Shown: positions 9,301 to 17,729, numbered from the stretch's first letter. The stretch: DNA of 42,780 nt from Prochlorococcus sp. AG-355-A18 (GCA_003280985.1 QCDH01000011.1:1-42780), one strand, 5' to 3'. Program-made: numbers and translations. The notes: a model not told the origin generated them from the letters alone.

Positions 9301-9967
9301 TACAGTAGTCCTCTATCCATTTTCTTGATTTCTCTACACCCTTCTTGGCTGGTATTTCCCAAGTTTCGCAAGCTAATTTAATATTTTTTTGGTGAAAATA
9401 CGTAATCCCTAAATTATTAAAAGCATCATGATAATTGCTATCTATTTCTATAGCCCTTAAAAAACTTTCTATTGAACTTATAGGTTTATTTAAGGATGCA
9501 TAGACAATACCTAAATTGAGAAAATATTCAGGTTTATTTGGTTGTAGAGAATTGGCTTTATTTAAGTCTTCAAATGCTCCTTCAAAGTCTCTCAAGGCAC
9601 CTTTAACCATTCCGCGATTAAGATAAGCCTTAAAATTTTTATTATTTAGAAATATTGATTTTGAATAAGCCTCAAAGGCTCTAAAGTTTAATTTTAGTTC
9701 TTGATATGCTCGTCCTAGTAAAAAATAGTATTCAGAATTTTTTGCATAACGATCAATATTAGCCTCTAGTTTTACTTTAGCCTGTTCATATTTTTCTTCT
9801 TTAAGAAGCTGCTTCATTACATTTAAGGTATTAAAATTCCTTGATTCAATAGGTAAGAGAAAAAAATTAAAAATAACGAGTATAAGAAAAAGTTTTTTCA
9901 AATTTTTTATTAGATAAAGAATTGGAAAAATGGAGGTTAAAAAATTTAACTTACTCCAAAATTCCAA
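9293..9967 (-). CDS. exported TPR repeat protein
   Basis: 224-aa protein. A hydrophobic N-terminal segment (about residues 24-42) looks like a signal or anchor. From about residue 50 to 215 there are about four to five tetratricopeptide repeats, with A-W-type spacing visible in segments such as YYFLLGRAYQELKLNFRAFEAYSKSI, KAYLNRGMVKGALRDFEGAF and EYFLNLGIVYASLNKPISS. TPR domains scaffold protein-protein contacts. It sits between the 312-aa and 233-aa secreted paralogs, 28 bp after the first and overlapping the second, so an assembly or chaperone role for them is a reasonable guess. A Cys near the C-terminus (EDYCND) is not explained. Confidence 0.8.
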   Translation of the reverse strand: MEFWSKLNFLTSIFPILYLIKNLKKLFLILVIFNFFLLPIESRNFNTLNVMKQLLKEEKYEQAKVKLEANIDRYAKNSEYYFLLGRAYQELKLNFRAFEAYSKSIFLNNKNFKAYLNRGMVKGALRDFEGAFEDLNKANSLQPNKPEYFLNLGIVYASLNKPISSIESFLRAIEIDSNYHDAFNNLGITYFHQKNIKLACETWEIPAKKGVEKSRKWIEDYCND

Positions 9968-9995
9968 TTCACTTATAAACTTAAGAATTTAAGTT

Positions 9996-10934
9996 TTAGT
10001 AGGCCTGAGCAAAAGAGCTAACGAATTGAGAGCTATTTGCGTTTGCAGACGCTGTTGTGTTAACAGAACCTGAAGCAGAACCTGAAGCTGTACCAGCACC
10101 GGTATTCTCGATAGTGGAGGGGTCCCCAGGATTGGCAGCAGTAACTCCAACTTTTGTAATTGAAGTGTCAAAGGTTGCATCGCTAGCGGCAACAATCAAG
10201 TTTTCGGCTCCAATACCTTTAACTGTTACTTCGTTAGATGAAGTTCCATCATTAGTTCCATCAACCTTTTTAAATACACCAGAAATTGTTCCAGATTGCC
10301 CACTGGCATCAGAAACAGATTTGGTAATATCTTCAGCTAGAGAAGCTGTATAAGATTGTTTTGTTGACTCATATTCAGAATTGGAAACAAAAGTTCTTTT
10401 GTTCCTTCTTCTGTTCCACCACCAGTATCCCCCACGAGATGTATCTTGTTGGAAATCTGAATTAGCTTGTGATTCAGCAACGGAATTAGCGATAGAAGTA
10501 GTTTCAGTTGATGACTGAGAATTACTACTACTGTTTGCACCAGAGGTACCAATGACTTGATTAATAGTTGAAGCAGCGATACCAAAAGTGGCAGTTGATC
10601 CAACATTGTAGTCAGGTGTTGATGATGCGGATACAGATGCGCCAATGGATGAGAGAGTTCCCACATTGAATGCATCGCTAGTCCCTGTCGAGTTTGAATA
10701 TTGAACAGTACCTTTCTGTACTGCTGCTGAACCAACATCAATAGTTGGTGCTTTCAAACCCGTCGTTAGAGCAGAAGAAGTTGAAAACGTACTTGTGCTC
10801 CCGTCGTCATTAGTGTAGGTATGAGTATCTGAGGATACGTTACCTGCACTACTGGCGAAAACAGGTGAAGCTGTAGCGCCAATTAATCCTCCGGAGAGAA
10901 TAACCGCAGCTGCAGCTCTCGCATTAATTTTCAT
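9996..10934 (-). CDS. secreted Ser/Thr/Ala-rich protein, FAQAY-ending paralog (312 aa)
   Basis: First gene of the minus-strand run and the largest paralog. A textbook Sec signal peptide ends at SPVFA (cleavage after ~27). The mature protein is almost lacking in Cys and hydrophobic clusters and is rich in Ser, Thr, Ala, Gly and Asn. A striking insert at residues 168-181 combines three Trp in a row with Arg/Lys (GGYWWWNRRRNKRT). The shared blocks are SDASGQSGTISGVF (208-221), GIGAEN (240-245) followed by SDATFDTS, and the end SSFAQAY. The gene is visibly more G+C-rich than its surroundings because of GCN, ACN and GGN codons. A long AT-rich upstream spacer is the probable promoter region. An abundant surface, matrix or filament protein is possible but unproven. 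Confidence 0.8.
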   Translation of the reverse strand: MKINARAAAAVILSGGLIGATASPVFASSAGNVSSDTHTYTNDDGSTSTFSTSSALTTGLKAPTIDVGSAAVQKGTVQYSNSTGTSDAFNVGTLSSIGASVSASSTPDYNVGSTATFGIAASTINQVIGTSGANSSSNSQSSTETTSIANSVAESQANSDFQQDTSRGGYWWWNRRRNKRTFVSNSEYESTKQSYTASLAEDITKSVSDASGQSGTISGVFKKVDGTNDGTSSNEVTVKGIGAENLIVAASDATFDTSITKVGVTAANPGDPSTIENTGAGTASGSASGSVNTTASANANSSQFVSSFAQAY

Positions 10935-11427
10935 AGTTTAGGTTTGTTTATTAAAGAGCAAATTAATTGCCCTATTAAATATCCTAAAAAAATACATCGA
11001 ATTAATGTAATTTCTAATGCTTGGACTAAATTTAATTTTTTAAATATATACTTTTGTTAATTAGAAAGAATTAATCATTCATTTATATATCTAGACATAT
11101 TGAAATAAATGTTTCGTTAGATACATTTATTTCCCTAATTAATATCTTGAAAAGTTAATATACGAGCTTTAAACGTATCAAATGTATCCATGAATATTTT
11201 GAAATCACAATATTTTTGACCACAAAATATTAATTAAATTATTGAAAGTTACATAAAATGTACGCGTTGTACCAAATTGCTTCAAATTTATTTAACTTTC
11301 AAAGGTAAATCTGAATTTATTTATTTAATATTTTTGTCAAGTTTAAATTTATTAAAAATTTAAATAAGGTTTATTAAATTTGCAAATTTTAGATTATGCG
11401 TTAACTGTATATTTCATATAAAAATTA
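10935..11427. other. 493-bp AT-rich intergenic region
   Basis: No coding potential seen. It separates the divergent secreted-protein run (-) and a TPR pseudogene (+). It contains long A/T tracts and an imperfect inverted repeat (AATATTTTTG at 11209-11218, CAAAATATT at 11223-11231, 4-nt loop). It probably holds the promoter of the 312-aa gene; I cannot point to a convincing -35/-10 pair. Confidence 0.6.
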
Positions 11428-11789
11428 ATGGCAAAAGGTTTCGGTAATAATGAAAATTTATTTGATAAATTGTCTATTCAGAATTTAATAGATATTGCAA
11501 TTAGACTTCAATTAGAGAGAGAGTTAAAAAAGGCATCTATTTACTATGAAAAATACATTAAAAGAGATTTAAATAATCCCAATGTTTTTACTATGGAATA
11601 TTACTTTATAGATTGAATAATTTTCAGGAAGCAGAAACTAATACAAAAAAGGCTATCAAATTAAAACCTGATTTTGCCGAAGCATATAATAATTTAGGTA
11701 CAGGTTTAGAAATAACCTGTGAGAGTTCAAATACTTTTATTCCCCTTCTTTCCTCAATCATTAGGAGTAAATTTTACTTGACTATATGA
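11428..11789 (+). pseudogene. frameshifted TPR protein remnant
   Basis: A 62-codon reading frame from ATG 11428 (…YYEKYIKRDLNNPNVFT) shifts at about 11590 and the TPR continues in another frame as YGILLYRLNNFQEAE, TKKAIKLKPDFAEAYNNLG, running to TGA at 11789. The joined sequence is a good picocyanobacterial TPR of the NPNVFTNYGIxL type; comparison with that pattern suggests about 4 nt lost (roughly TAAT). After one repeat the sequence stops resembling TPRs (GTGLEITCESSN), so the 3' part has also been lost or replaced. This family is often multicopy in Prochlorococcus, and this copy looks dead. Confidence 0.75.
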
Positions 11790-11892
11790 AGTAATTGTTT
11801 TCTATTAGATATCCATAGCTTTAAATTCTTCAACATACTTTCATTTAAATTCCAAATCTCTTTAATTTAGAAGTTTCTTAGGACTAAATTAT

Positions 11893-12300
11893 TTAAGCAA
11901 CCTCTTTTAAATTTGTATACCTTCTAAATACAAAATAATTCGCAATGATTAAGATTGCTAAAAATATATGAAATTGTTTTCCGTAAGGAATACCCATACC
12001 ATTTATGGCTACCCATGTATTCACATAGAAAGACCATAAATTAATTATAAGCAAAGGTATAAACACTCTTATCTTTTTAAATTTTGAACTGATATTCATA
12101 AAAATACTAAATGCACTAAAAATCCCAATAACTAGACCTATAGAGGTATACCCATGAAGGATTCTCATAGAAGCGTCGGAGTGTTCATGAGCAAAAAAAG
12201 CGGCAAGAATATTTAATGGTACAAGAGCACCGGGCTCTGGACCAAAAAATTCTCTCGCTTTTCCAAAAAACCAATTTACAGTATTACTATAGTTATCCAT
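11893..12300 (-). CDS. small multi-pass membrane protein, unknown
   Basis: 135-aa protein with about three hydrophobic helices (about residues 52-70, 80-97 and 109-127), preceded by an N-terminal part rich in aromatic and acidic residues with a HEHSDASMRILHGY segment. The loop Asn-Trp-x-Phe-Tyr-Val-Asn-Thr-Trp-Val between helices 2 and 3 looks conserved-like. I do not recognise a family with known function. It is transcribed toward the TPR pseudogene and has no partner within 100 bp. Confidence 0.7.
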   Translation of the reverse strand: MDNYSNTVNWFFGKAREFFGPEPGALVPLNILAAFFAHEHSDASMRILHGYTSIGLVIGIFSAFSIFMNISSKFKKIRVFIPLLIINLWSFYVNTWVAINGMGIPYGKQFHIFLAILIIANYFVFRRYTNLKEVA

Positions 12301-12324
12301 TCAAAATATTAAATTTTGTCTTTG

Positions 12325-12570
12325 TTATTTAATTAATAGTAAATAAACAGAGCAAAGTAAAGTGTTGGAGAGAATACTCTGAATCGATGAAAGAACGTCG
12401 TAGTGGGAGTAGTAAACGCTTTGATAATCCTTTTCTTGTCTCTTAATGCCTTTCTTTTCTCCTTTAGTCTGTTTTAAAATACTTCCATTAACATAAGATA
12501 CAGCTAATTTAATAGCAATATTAGTTGCTTCACCCTTTGAAATAGGAGTTATAACTGTTATTTGTATCAT
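12325..12570 (-). CDS. hypothetical small protein (doubtful)
   Basis: 81-codon frame in the gap between two better-supported genes. The first ~30 codons have protein-like composition (TVITPISKGEATNIAIKLAVSYVNGS) and local codon habits; the second half (Ser/Tyr/Leu-rich) is less convincing. No good ribosome-binding site is seen before the ATG. It is divergent from the ferredoxin-like gene at 12615. It may be a genuine short gene or chance. Confidence 0.35.
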   Translation of the reverse strand: MIQITVITPISKGEATNIAIKLAVSYVNGSILKQTKGEKKGIKRQEKDYQSVYYSHYDVLSSIQSILSNTLLCSVYLLLIK

Positions 12571-12614
12571 GCCCTAGAATTGACTTAATGGCAGTATGAA
12601 AAAGTGATTTAAAA

Positions 12615-12962
12615 ATGACAAAATGGGTAAATAAACACCTTCTACTATGCGCAACACCTACAAAACATAAATGCTTTAAAGGCAATGAAGGACAAAAAAC
12701 ATGGGAATGTCTGAAAAAGACTTTAAAAAAATTTGAGAATGATCTCTCTACAAAAAACGTTCATATATTAAGATCAAAAGCTGACTGTTTAAGAGTATGT
12801 AAGAACGGCCCAATTCTTCTTGTCTGGCCTGATGGTATTTGGTATGAGAAAGTTTCTCCAGAAAAAATTTCTGAAATTTTTTCCTCACATATTATTAATG
12901 GTAAACCAATAGAAAAATGGATTTTTAAAAAAACACCATTTTTAAATAGTCCTAAATACTAA
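12615..12962 (+). CDS. thioredoxin-like [2Fe-2S] ferredoxin
   Basis: 115-aa protein with the layout of the thioredoxin-fold 2Fe-2S ferredoxin family: an N-terminal strand HLLLCAT, then CATPTKHKC, a helix, and the second cluster pair in DCLRVCKNGPILLVWPDGIWY at about residues 58-78. It probably carries one 2Fe-2S cluster and transfers electrons in the cytoplasm; the partner is unknown. The 3' end overlaps the convergent hydrolase gene by 11 bp (12952-12962). Confidence 0.85.
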   Translation: MTKWVNKHLLLCATPTKHKCFKGNEGQKTWECLKKTLKKFENDLSTKNVHILRSKADCLRVCKNGPILLVWPDGIWYEKVSPEKISEIFSSHIINGKPIEKWIFKKTPFLNSPKY

Positions 12963-14037
12963 TAAACCAGTTCTTTACGACTTCGTCTGACCAGCAGCCA
13001 TTAATCGAATGAAAACCATTATGACCTCCTTTTTCGGTTATAAAAATAGTGAATTTATCAATAGATTCTTTTCTTAAATTCAAAGTATCCTTATATGGAA
13101 CCCAGGGATCATCCTTGGCATGAATAAAAAGCATTGGAGGTAATTTTTTTATTGAGTTTTTGATTCTAAATATTGGAGAAGCTTTAATATAATAATCCTC
13201 TAAAGAATTAAATCCCCAACTAGGAGCTGTAAATTTCTGATCAAATTCTCTTATACTTTTTAAATTTCTAATTTTTATTCTTAATTTCTCGTTATCAAGG
13301 AGTTTGCCTTCATCATTAAATCCCTCCCATAACTGATTTTTTAAGCGGTGAAGTAACCATTTTTGGTAGATAGAATTTCTAAGTTTTTCAATACAGAGAC
13401 TGCATGAAGATAAATCTAAAGGGGTACTCACGCAGGCAAGGCCATCTAAAAGTTTTTCTCCTTTGTCTTCATCGTAATCTAGGCAGGCATTTAAAAGAAT
13501 TGTGCCACCTAAAGATAATCCAACTCCGTAAATTGGAAGATTATTCATCTTAATGAGATCTTTAAACTCTAAATTAATGAATTTTTTAAAATAATTAATT
13601 GCTGAAATAACATCACTGGAACATCTAGCACAATAATTTCCTTTAGCTAAATATCTCGCTGATCCAGATCCTCTTAGATTTAATTTAAGAACTCCAAAAC
13701 CATTATTTGCTAATTTCCTAGATATTCTTCTTAAACCAAACCGTTTAGTTGAGCCTCCTAAACCATGTGTAACGATTACAAAACCCCTAAGTGATTTTAA
13801 ATTTTCAGGTAATTCTAAAAAACCTAAAAGATAATCACATTCAAATTTTTTAGAAAGAATTTTATTAATCGGAAACAATATTTTTTTATTTTTTTTTGAT
13901 TTACCAAAATCAATAACAAAAGTATCTCTCAAAGTTTGTAAGTCGCCACCTATCCAAGGTAAGACTTCTCGAAATGGCTTATTTTTTACGTAATCTGAAA
14001 AACTAAAAGATATACTATTATTTCTCCCCAACTCCAA
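12952..14037 (-). CDS. alpha/beta hydrolase, YheT family
   Basis: 361-aa predicted esterase-like hydrolase. Seen: the oxyanion-region HGLGGS at about residues 91-96, a conserved Asn-Leu-Arg-Gly-Ser-Gly stretch typical of YheT (COG0429), the nucleophile elbow GLSLGG, the acidic residue in HAKDDPWVP, and the terminal catalytic His in EKGGHNGF. The substrate is unknown; family members are annotated only as predicted hydrolases. The start overlaps the end of pntB by 20 bp on the same strand, so it is probably read from the pnt operon. Confidence 0.88.
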   Translation of the reverse strand: MELGRNNSISFSFSDYVKNKPFREVLPWIGGDLQTLRDTFVIDFGKSKKNKKILFPINKILSKKFECDYLLGFLELPENLKSLRGFVIVTHGLGGSTKRFGLRRISRKLANNGFGVLKLNLRGSGSARYLAKGNYCARCSSDVISAINYFKKFINLEFKDLIKMNNLPIYGVGLSLGGTILLNACLDYDEDKGEKLLDGLACVSTPLDLSSCSLCIEKLRNSIYQKWLLHRLKNQLWEGFNDEGKLLDNEKLRIKIRNLKSIREFDQKFTAPSWGFNSLEDYYIKASPIFRIKNSIKKLPPMLFIHAKDDPWVPYKDTLNLRKESIDKFTIFITEKGGHNGFHSINGCWSDEVVKNWFISI

Positions 14038-15457
14038 GATCCTTTAATTCTCCAATCAAATCATTAAGTACCTTTTTTGCATCACCAAAGACCATTGAGG
14101 TATTAGGCAGATCAAATAAATCATTTTTTATTCCGGAGTAACCTGCACTCATACCGCGCTTAATTACAAATACCGTTCTTGCTTCCTGCACATCAAGAAC
14201 TGGCATGCCATATAAAGGAGAAGAGCTATCATTTTTAGCTTGAGGATTAACCACATCATTTGCTCCTAAAACTAAAACAACATCCGTTGCTGGAAAATCA
14301 GGATTTACAACGTCCATCTCTTTAAGTTGTTCGTAAGGAACATCTGCTTCTGCTAAAAGTACATTCATATGTCCAGGCATCCTCCCTGCTACAGGATGAA
14401 TTGCGTAAACAACTTCAATACCATTTTGCTCTAGTTTTTTTGTCACTTCCCTTAAAGTATGTTGAGCTTGAGCTACTGCCAGACCATAACCAGGAACAAT
14501 AATTACCTTGTTGGCTGCTTCTAAAGTCAATGCACATTCTTCAACACTGCAAGAAGTTATATTTGTATATTCTCCTGAACCAGAAGAGGCTGTACTTTGT
14601 GCAGATAAAGACCCTCCAAAAAGAACTGAAACCAATGATCTATTCATACCCTTGCACATTACTTGAGTAAGTATTAGACCTGCCGCTCCAACCATTGCCC
14701 CTGCTACTATCAAAAGCTGACTATCTACAACGAAGCCTGCTGCTGCTGCTGCAATCCCTGAATAGCTATTTAATAAAGATATAACGACTGGCATATCCGC
14801 TCCACCAATTGGCAAAGTAACTCCAATACCTAATAAAGAAGAAATTATAACTAAAAGCCAAATAGAACTTGTATTGCCGTTTATCAAATCAAAAAAGGCT
14901 ATCAAGGAAGCAACTGCAAAAACAATATTTACAAAATGTCTAACTTTGCTCTGAGTCCATCCTGGAGTTGACAACCAACCCTGTAACTTTGCCATCGCCA
15001 CAATTGAACCTGTGAAAGTAATGGCACCAACAAATATAGAAACAGATATTGAAACTTCGTTAATAAGTGACTTAAAAAAATCAAAATTTTCTTGGCCACT
15101 AGATATAGGAAAAATAGCTACTCCTAAGGCCACTAAAAGTGATGACATTCCTCCACAACCATTGAACAAAGCAACTGTTTCAGGCATGGAGGTCATAGGT
15201 ACTTTTTTTGCAAGAATTGCTCCAAATAAACTACCTATGATTGATCCAACTATTATCCAAATCCAAGACTGAATAGCAATTCCAGAAGTGCCTAAATAAT
15301 AAGAAAGTAATCCTACTACTGATAGCGACATTGCAAATGCAGCTAATCTATTGGCATCCCTTGCTGACTTTACTTTTGACAACCCTTTTATTCCCAACGC
15401 CAGTAAAAGTACTGCTAGAAGGTCAATAACGAATTTAATGATTACAGGTAGATTCAT
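14018..15457 (-). CDS. pntB: proton-translocating NAD(P) transhydrogenase subunit beta
   Basis: Membrane subunit (domain II) plus the NADP(H)-binding domain III of the transhydrogenase, which drives NADH + NADP+ to NAD+ + NADPH using the proton gradient. 479 aa with about nine hydrophobic helices in the first ~280 residues, including GCGGMSSLLVALG and GGADMPVVISLLNSYSG. The C-terminal domain has the GYGLAVAQAQHTL Rossmann-type motif, HPVAGRMPGHMNVLLAEA, and the GYSGIKNDLF end. It lies 8 bp after pntA2. Identification is firm. Confidence 0.96.
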   Translation of the reverse strand: MNLPVIIKFVIDLLAVLLLALGIKGLSKVKSARDANRLAAFAMSLSVVGLLSYYLGTSGIAIQSWIWIIVGSIIGSLFGAILAKKVPMTSMPETVALFNGCGGMSSLLVALGVAIFPISSGQENFDFFKSLINEVSISVSIFVGAITFTGSIVAMAKLQGWLSTPGWTQSKVRHFVNIVFAVASLIAFFDLINGNTSSIWLLVIISSLLGIGVTLPIGGADMPVVISLLNSYSGIAAAAAGFVVDSQLLIVAGAMVGAAGLILTQVMCKGMNRSLVSVLFGGSLSAQSTASSGSGEYTNITSCSVEECALTLEAANKVIIVPGYGLAVAQAQHTLREVTKKLEQNGIEVVYAIHPVAGRMPGHMNVLLAEADVPYEQLKEMDVVNPDFPATDVVLVLGANDVVNPQAKNDSSSPLYGMPVLDVQEARTVFVIKRGMSAGYSGIKNDLFDLPNTSMVFGDAKKVLNDLIGELKDLGVGEK

Positions 15458-15465
15458 GTTTAAAA

Positions 15466-15759
15466 TTACTTCTTATTTGATGGTTTACGACTAAACATCG
15501 CGAGCATTCGATCAGTTACAAAGAAACCGCCTACAACGTTGAAAAGAGCAAATCCAAGAGAAATTGAACCAATGATTAAAAGTGGTACGTTCCCTTCTGC
15601 TTTTACAATTAAAGTTAAGGCTGCAAGCATTGTTATTCCTGAAATTGCATTTGCTCCACTCATTAGAGGTGTGTGAAGGGTAGGAGGAACTTTTCCAATT
15701 AACTCGAGGCCTAATAAACTACCAAGTAAAAGAACCCAAAGAAGACTTATAAAAGACAT
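15466..15759 (-). CDS. pntA2: NAD(P) transhydrogenase subunit alpha part 2
   Basis: 97-aa membrane fragment corresponding to the C-terminal helices of E. coli PntA. Three to four helices with the typical segment KVPPTLHTPLMSGANAISGIT, which lines the proton channel. A separate gene for this part is the normal arrangement in cyanobacteria and many other bacteria, so it is not a truncation. Gaps to pntA1 and pntB are 12 and 8 bp. Confidence 0.94.
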   Translation of the reverse strand: MSFISLLWVLLLGSLLGLELIGKVPPTLHTPLMSGANAISGITMLAALTLIVKAEGNVPLLIIGSISLGFALFNVVGGFFVTDRMLAMFSRKPSNKK

Positions 15760-15771
15760 AATTTTAAAACC

Positions 15772-16902
15772 TCAATTTTCAAAAACTTTATTTTGAAGAA
15801 CAACTCCTTCGTCGCTTAATAAACATCCAGAAATGAGTTCATCTTCTTTATCTAATTTAATTAGACCATCTTTTATAAATGGTGTAATCAAAGATGTTAA
15901 GTTCTTAGCATAAAGTGAACTTGCATCATAAGGAACTGAAGAGGGCAATTCGCCCGCTCCTATAAGTTTTACACCATCTTTGATAATAGTTTCATTTGAT
16001 TTTGTTCCTTCGCAGTTCCCTCCCTGAGAAACTGCTAAGTCAATAACTACTGCACCAGGTCTCATTTTTTCAATCATGGGAGAGTCAATTAAAACAGGGG
16101 CCTTTTTACCAAGAACTTGTGCAGTACATATAGCAACATCAGCTTCAGATAAATATTTAGTTAAAGTAGCCTTCTGTTTTGAAAGGAATTCGGGTGTTAC
16201 AGCTTTTGCATAACCTCCAGCTTCTCCTGGTTTTTCGTCCACCTCAGGAAGTTCTATAAATCTTGCTCCTAGGGACTCTACTTGTTCTTTAACAGCGGGT
16301 CTAATATCAGATACAAATACTATTGCACCAAGTCTTTTTGCTGTCGCAACTGCCTGCAATCCTGCTACGCCTCCACCAAGAACCACTACTTTGGCAGGTT
16401 GGACTGTGCCTGCTGCAGTCATCAGCATTGGAAAATATCTATCTAACTCACTTGCAGCCAAAAGAACTGCTTTATAGCCAGCGATATTGGCCTGTGAAGA
16501 AAGAACATCAGAAGATTGAGCTCTACTAATCCTTGGAAGCAACTCTAGTGATAAAGCTGAAATCTTATTACTATTTATAATTTTCAGAAGCTCTTTATTA
16601 CCATATGGGTTAAGAAGACCAAGAAGAACAGCACCTTTTTTTAATTTAGTTAAATTGTCCTCTGGTGGAGTTTGAACACAAAATACTAAGTCTGCTTCAC
16701 CCCAAATCTGTTGATCTAAGCTACTTATTATTGTTCCGCCCGATTCTTCATATGATAAGTCACTAAATCCTGATAGTTTACCTGCTGAACTTTCAATATA
16801 AACATCACATCCAAGACTTTTTAATTTTTTTACAACTTCTGGTGTAGCTGAAACTCTCCTTTCGCCAGAGCTTGTTTCGGAAGGAATAAGTATCTTTGTC
16901 AA
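15772..16902 (-). CDS. pntA1: NAD(P) transhydrogenase subunit alpha part 1
   Basis: 376-aa soluble NAD(H)-binding domain I of the transhydrogenase. It belongs to the alanine dehydrogenase/PntA fold: N-terminal ERRVSATPEVVKKL, a central nucleotide-binding motif GGGVAGLQAVATAKRLGA, the RPAVKEQVESLGA segment and the EVDEKPGEAGGYAK mobile loop. First gene of the pntA1-pntA2-pntB-hydrolase run; the 125-bp gap to the divergent gene at 17028 should contain its promoter. Confidence 0.95.
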   Translation of the reverse strand: MTKILIPSETSSGERRVSATPEVVKKLKSLGCDVYIESSAGKLSGFSDLSYEESGGTIISSLDQQIWGEADLVFCVQTPPEDNLTKLKKGAVLLGLLNPYGNKELLKIINSNKISALSLELLPRISRAQSSDVLSSQANIAGYKAVLLAASELDRYFPMLMTAAGTVQPAKVVVLGGGVAGLQAVATAKRLGAIVFVSDIRPAVKEQVESLGARFIELPEVDEKPGEAGGYAKAVTPEFLSKQKATLTKYLSEADVAICTAQVLGKKAPVLIDSPMIEKMRPGAVVIDLAVSQGGNCEGTKSNETIIKDGVKLIGAGELPSSVPYDASSLYAKNLTSLITPFIKDGLIKLDKEDELISGCLLSDEGVVLQNKVFEN

Positions 16903-17027
16903 TTTATTTTTTTTTAATATACTAAATATAAATTGAAGAAAGTCAAAAGTCTTGGATTTTTGTTAAAAATATATTTTCTTTTCTATAAAAAATAGCTATC
17001 TAGAATATATAGATACTAAATAATCCA

Positions 17028-17606
17028 ATGAGTATAAAAGCAATCGAATGTCCTGATGGAGTTTGTCATAGTCATCATGGTGGCCATGCTGTTCCAAGGC
17101 AAGCTATGCAGAAAAATCTAGAAAAGCATGGTAAGGACTGGTGCGAGAAATTAGCAGAGAGAATTTATGAAATGTCAGTTGATACTTATTCTCAAACCGT
17201 CATGCCAAGTCTCCACTCGGCAGGTTGGCAAAGAAGACATTTAGATTGGGAATTTAAGCTAGCAGAAAATGATTCTGAGCCTGATGAAGCTCTTGTTGAA
17301 GGAATTATTAACGCAACTGAAAGCTTTTTAAGGAGTAGTGAGGTGCATCGATTATTTATTCAGGAATTAGTTCAGGGCACATTTGAGGAAGCAAATGATA
17401 AAAAAATAATTTCTAAAGCAATAAAATCTATTATTGAAGAAGAAATTGTTATTTCACTAAGAGAAAAGAAAGAAACTCTTTTAAAGAAAATATCCGCAAA
17501 ATTAATAACAGAAGAAAAAGTTAGCGAGGAACTTGCAATAAATTCAGCTAAAGAGGGCTTTGAGGAAGTAGAGAGGCTACTTGCAAATCATAGCGAGGCG
17601 GTTTAA
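17028..17606 (+). CDS. conserved cyanobacterial protein with His/Cys N-terminus, unknown
   Basis: 192-aa soluble protein. The N-terminus carries a dense possible metal-binding cluster: Cys8, Cys13, His14, His16, His17 and His20 (CPDGVCHSHHGGHA). The rest is helical and acidic, with a WQRRHLDWEF segment and Glu/Lys-rich helices to the end. I do not recognise a named family. It is divergent from pntA1. A metal-handling role is speculation from the N-terminus only. Confidence 0.8.
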   Translation: MSIKAIECPDGVCHSHHGGHAVPRQAMQKNLEKHGKDWCEKLAERIYEMSVDTYSQTVMPSLHSAGWQRRHLDWEFKLAENDSEPDEALVEGIINATESFLRSSEVHRLFIQELVQGTFEEANDKKIISKAIKSIIEEEIVISLREKKETLLKKISAKLITEEKVSEELAINSAKEGFEEVERLLANHSEAV

Positions 17607-17729
17607 CCCCAATTTCTTTATATTCTCTTTATAATCCCCCCCCAAAATTGGCTCAAATATAAATTAAAGATTAAATTATTGTTTGGAAGTACAAAGTTGT
17701 AACTTATTAGACAATACATAGGTTCTCTG

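Noticed and set aside
7586-10741. Open frames antisense or out-of-frame to the secreted-protein genes (e.g. 7586-7912 +, 8828-9196 +, 10057-10353 +, 10337-10741 -)
   Set aside because: They mirror low-complexity Ser/Thr/Gly coding on the real strand, lack ribosome-binding sites and have repetitive Leu/Val/Pro composition typical of shadows.
17635-17645. Run of eight or more C bases and flanking CCAATTT/AAAATTGG inverted repeat after the His-rich protein
   Set aside because: No T tract and no transcript need; more likely a simple-sequence run than a terminator.
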